Made by a program: the position numbers and the translations under genes. From positions 1-5,764 of the forward strand of contig PWQF01000050.1 of the NCBI GenBank assembly GCA_003556865.1: a stretch of 5,764 nt of DNA, written 5' to 3'. Below, in pieces: positions 5,271-5,764 of the stretch (position 1 is its first letter; every line of letters begins with the position of its first letter). A model generated the notes under the pieces. The model did not search any database and was not told the origin of the DNA. It saw only the letters and a program-made list of their open reading frames with translations. Source of the stretch: Elusimicrobiota bacterium (lineage in GTDB: Bacteria; CG03; SLGR01; PWQF01).

Positions 5271-5764
5271 CTAACTTTTCCGGCCGTTCTCTAACCTTTG
5301 CAGGGCCGAGAGTCGGTGATATTTCATCCCCTCCTCACCGGCCAGGGCCGCGGCTCCTGCCGCAGCTCGTTTTATTCCCGCAGCGCTGCAGTTTATAAAA
5401 GAAACCTTTTTCAAAAAACTTCTTACGCTTAAACCCTCCTGGTACTTTGCAGCTTTTCCGGTGGGGAGGGTATGGGATGGACCAGCCCAGTAATCGCCCA
5501 GGCAGGCAGGAGTATAAGCCCCTGTAAATACCGCCCCCGCGTTCTTTACCATTGAAATTGCTTTTTTTTCTTTTTCTTCAGGCAGCATAAGCTGAAGATG
5601 TTCAGGCGCTATTTCATTTGAAATCTCAAGAGCTTTTTCTATACCGGAAGCCTTTATATATTTTATTCTATCTGAAAATTCCTGTGGAATAAACTCCTGT
5701 ACTTTCCGGGCAAACTTGCCTGAAGTAAAAATAAGCACTGCCCCTGTTTCTTTTCCATGCTCAG
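5271..5764 (-). CDS. hisD: Histidinol dehydrogenase, C-terminal part (5' end outside window)
   Basis: The frame is open from the right edge to the TAG at 5271-5273, giving about 163 residues of an enzyme normally near 430. HisD oxidises histidinol to histidine in two NAD-dependent steps and is a zinc enzyme. Visible landmarks, numbered from the first whole codon at the edge, are EH at 1-2 (probably the QxEH zinc-ligand motif), NEIAPEHL at 49-56 with catalytic Glu54 and His55, GDYWAGPSHTLPT at 89-101 with zinc ligand Asp90 and His97, and His149 near the end. The spacing Asp90-His97-His149 equals that of Asp360-His367-His419 in the E. coli enzyme as I recall it. A GTG at 5738 is an internal valine, not a start. 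The stretch between EH and APEH is about 12 residues shorter than in E. coli. This is the first visible gene of the operon. Confidence 0.94.
   Translation of the reverse strand, partial: EHGKETGAVLIFTSGKFARKVQEFIPQEFSDRIKYIKASGIEKALEISNEIAPEHLQLMLPEEKEKKAISMVKNAGAVFTGAYTPACLGDYWAGPSHTLPTGKAAKYQEGLSVRSFLKKVSFINCSAAGIKRAAAGAAALAGEEGMKYHRLSALQRLENGRKS

Noticed and set aside
5180..5398. A 72-codon plus-strand frame across the hisD-hisC junction
   Set aside because: It overlaps two well-supported his genes antisense and resembles no family.
5736..5738. GTG at 5738 as the hisD start
   Set aside because: The frame stays open to the window edge and the upstream codons (EHGKETGA) fit HisD. A start here would remove most of the enzyme.

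Overview
The window is bacterial and almost entirely coding, with two convergent blocks. The right four fifths (about 1784-5764, minus strand) is a histidine biosynthesis operon. In transcription order it runs hisD (3' part only, cut by the right edge), hisC, hisB, hisA, hisI and then a ThiE/TenI-family gene. The left third (1-1818, plus strand) is the 3' part of a long ankyrin-repeat gene whose start lies outside the window. The two blocks meet tail to tail and their coding sequences overlap by 35 bp (1784-1818). No stretch of more than 60 bp lacks a gene. I see no tRNA, rRNA, CRISPR array, insertion sequence or attachment site.

The his genes are packed like an operon: a 53 bp gap hisD-hisC, a 4 bp ATGA overlap hisC-hisB with a strong Shine-Dalgarno sequence, a 58 bp A-rich gap hisB-hisA, a 15 bp gap hisA-hisI, and an 11 bp gap to the ThiE-like gene. 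Together HisI, HisA, HisB, HisC and HisD cover steps 3, 4, 6/7, 8 and 9/10 of the pathway. HisI lacks a fused HisE domain and HisB lacks a fused phosphatase domain, so those activities must be encoded elsewhere. The glutamine amidotransferase/cyclase pair hisH and hisF, which usually flanks or follows hisA, is absent from this run. Its genes would have to lie upstream of hisD or at another locus. The operon promoter lies beyond the right edge.

The last operon gene has the ThiE/TenI TIM-barrel layout, but two substrate- or metal-binding positions of true thiamine phosphate synthases are changed. Its function is therefore open: thiamine phosphate synthase, thiazole tautomerase-like, or something else. 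The ankyrin protein is an unbroken array of 18 visible repeats that runs to the C-terminus, with no other domain in view. It is likely a protein-binding scaffold with unknown partners.

The organism cannot be named from this window. Gene content and compact spacing indicate a free-living or at least histidine-prototrophic bacterium. The coding strands are purine-rich, with many A runs. Nothing here clearly forms a new system. The points most worth a second look are the diverged ThiE-like protein in a his operon, the missing hisHF, and the overlapping convergent ends.
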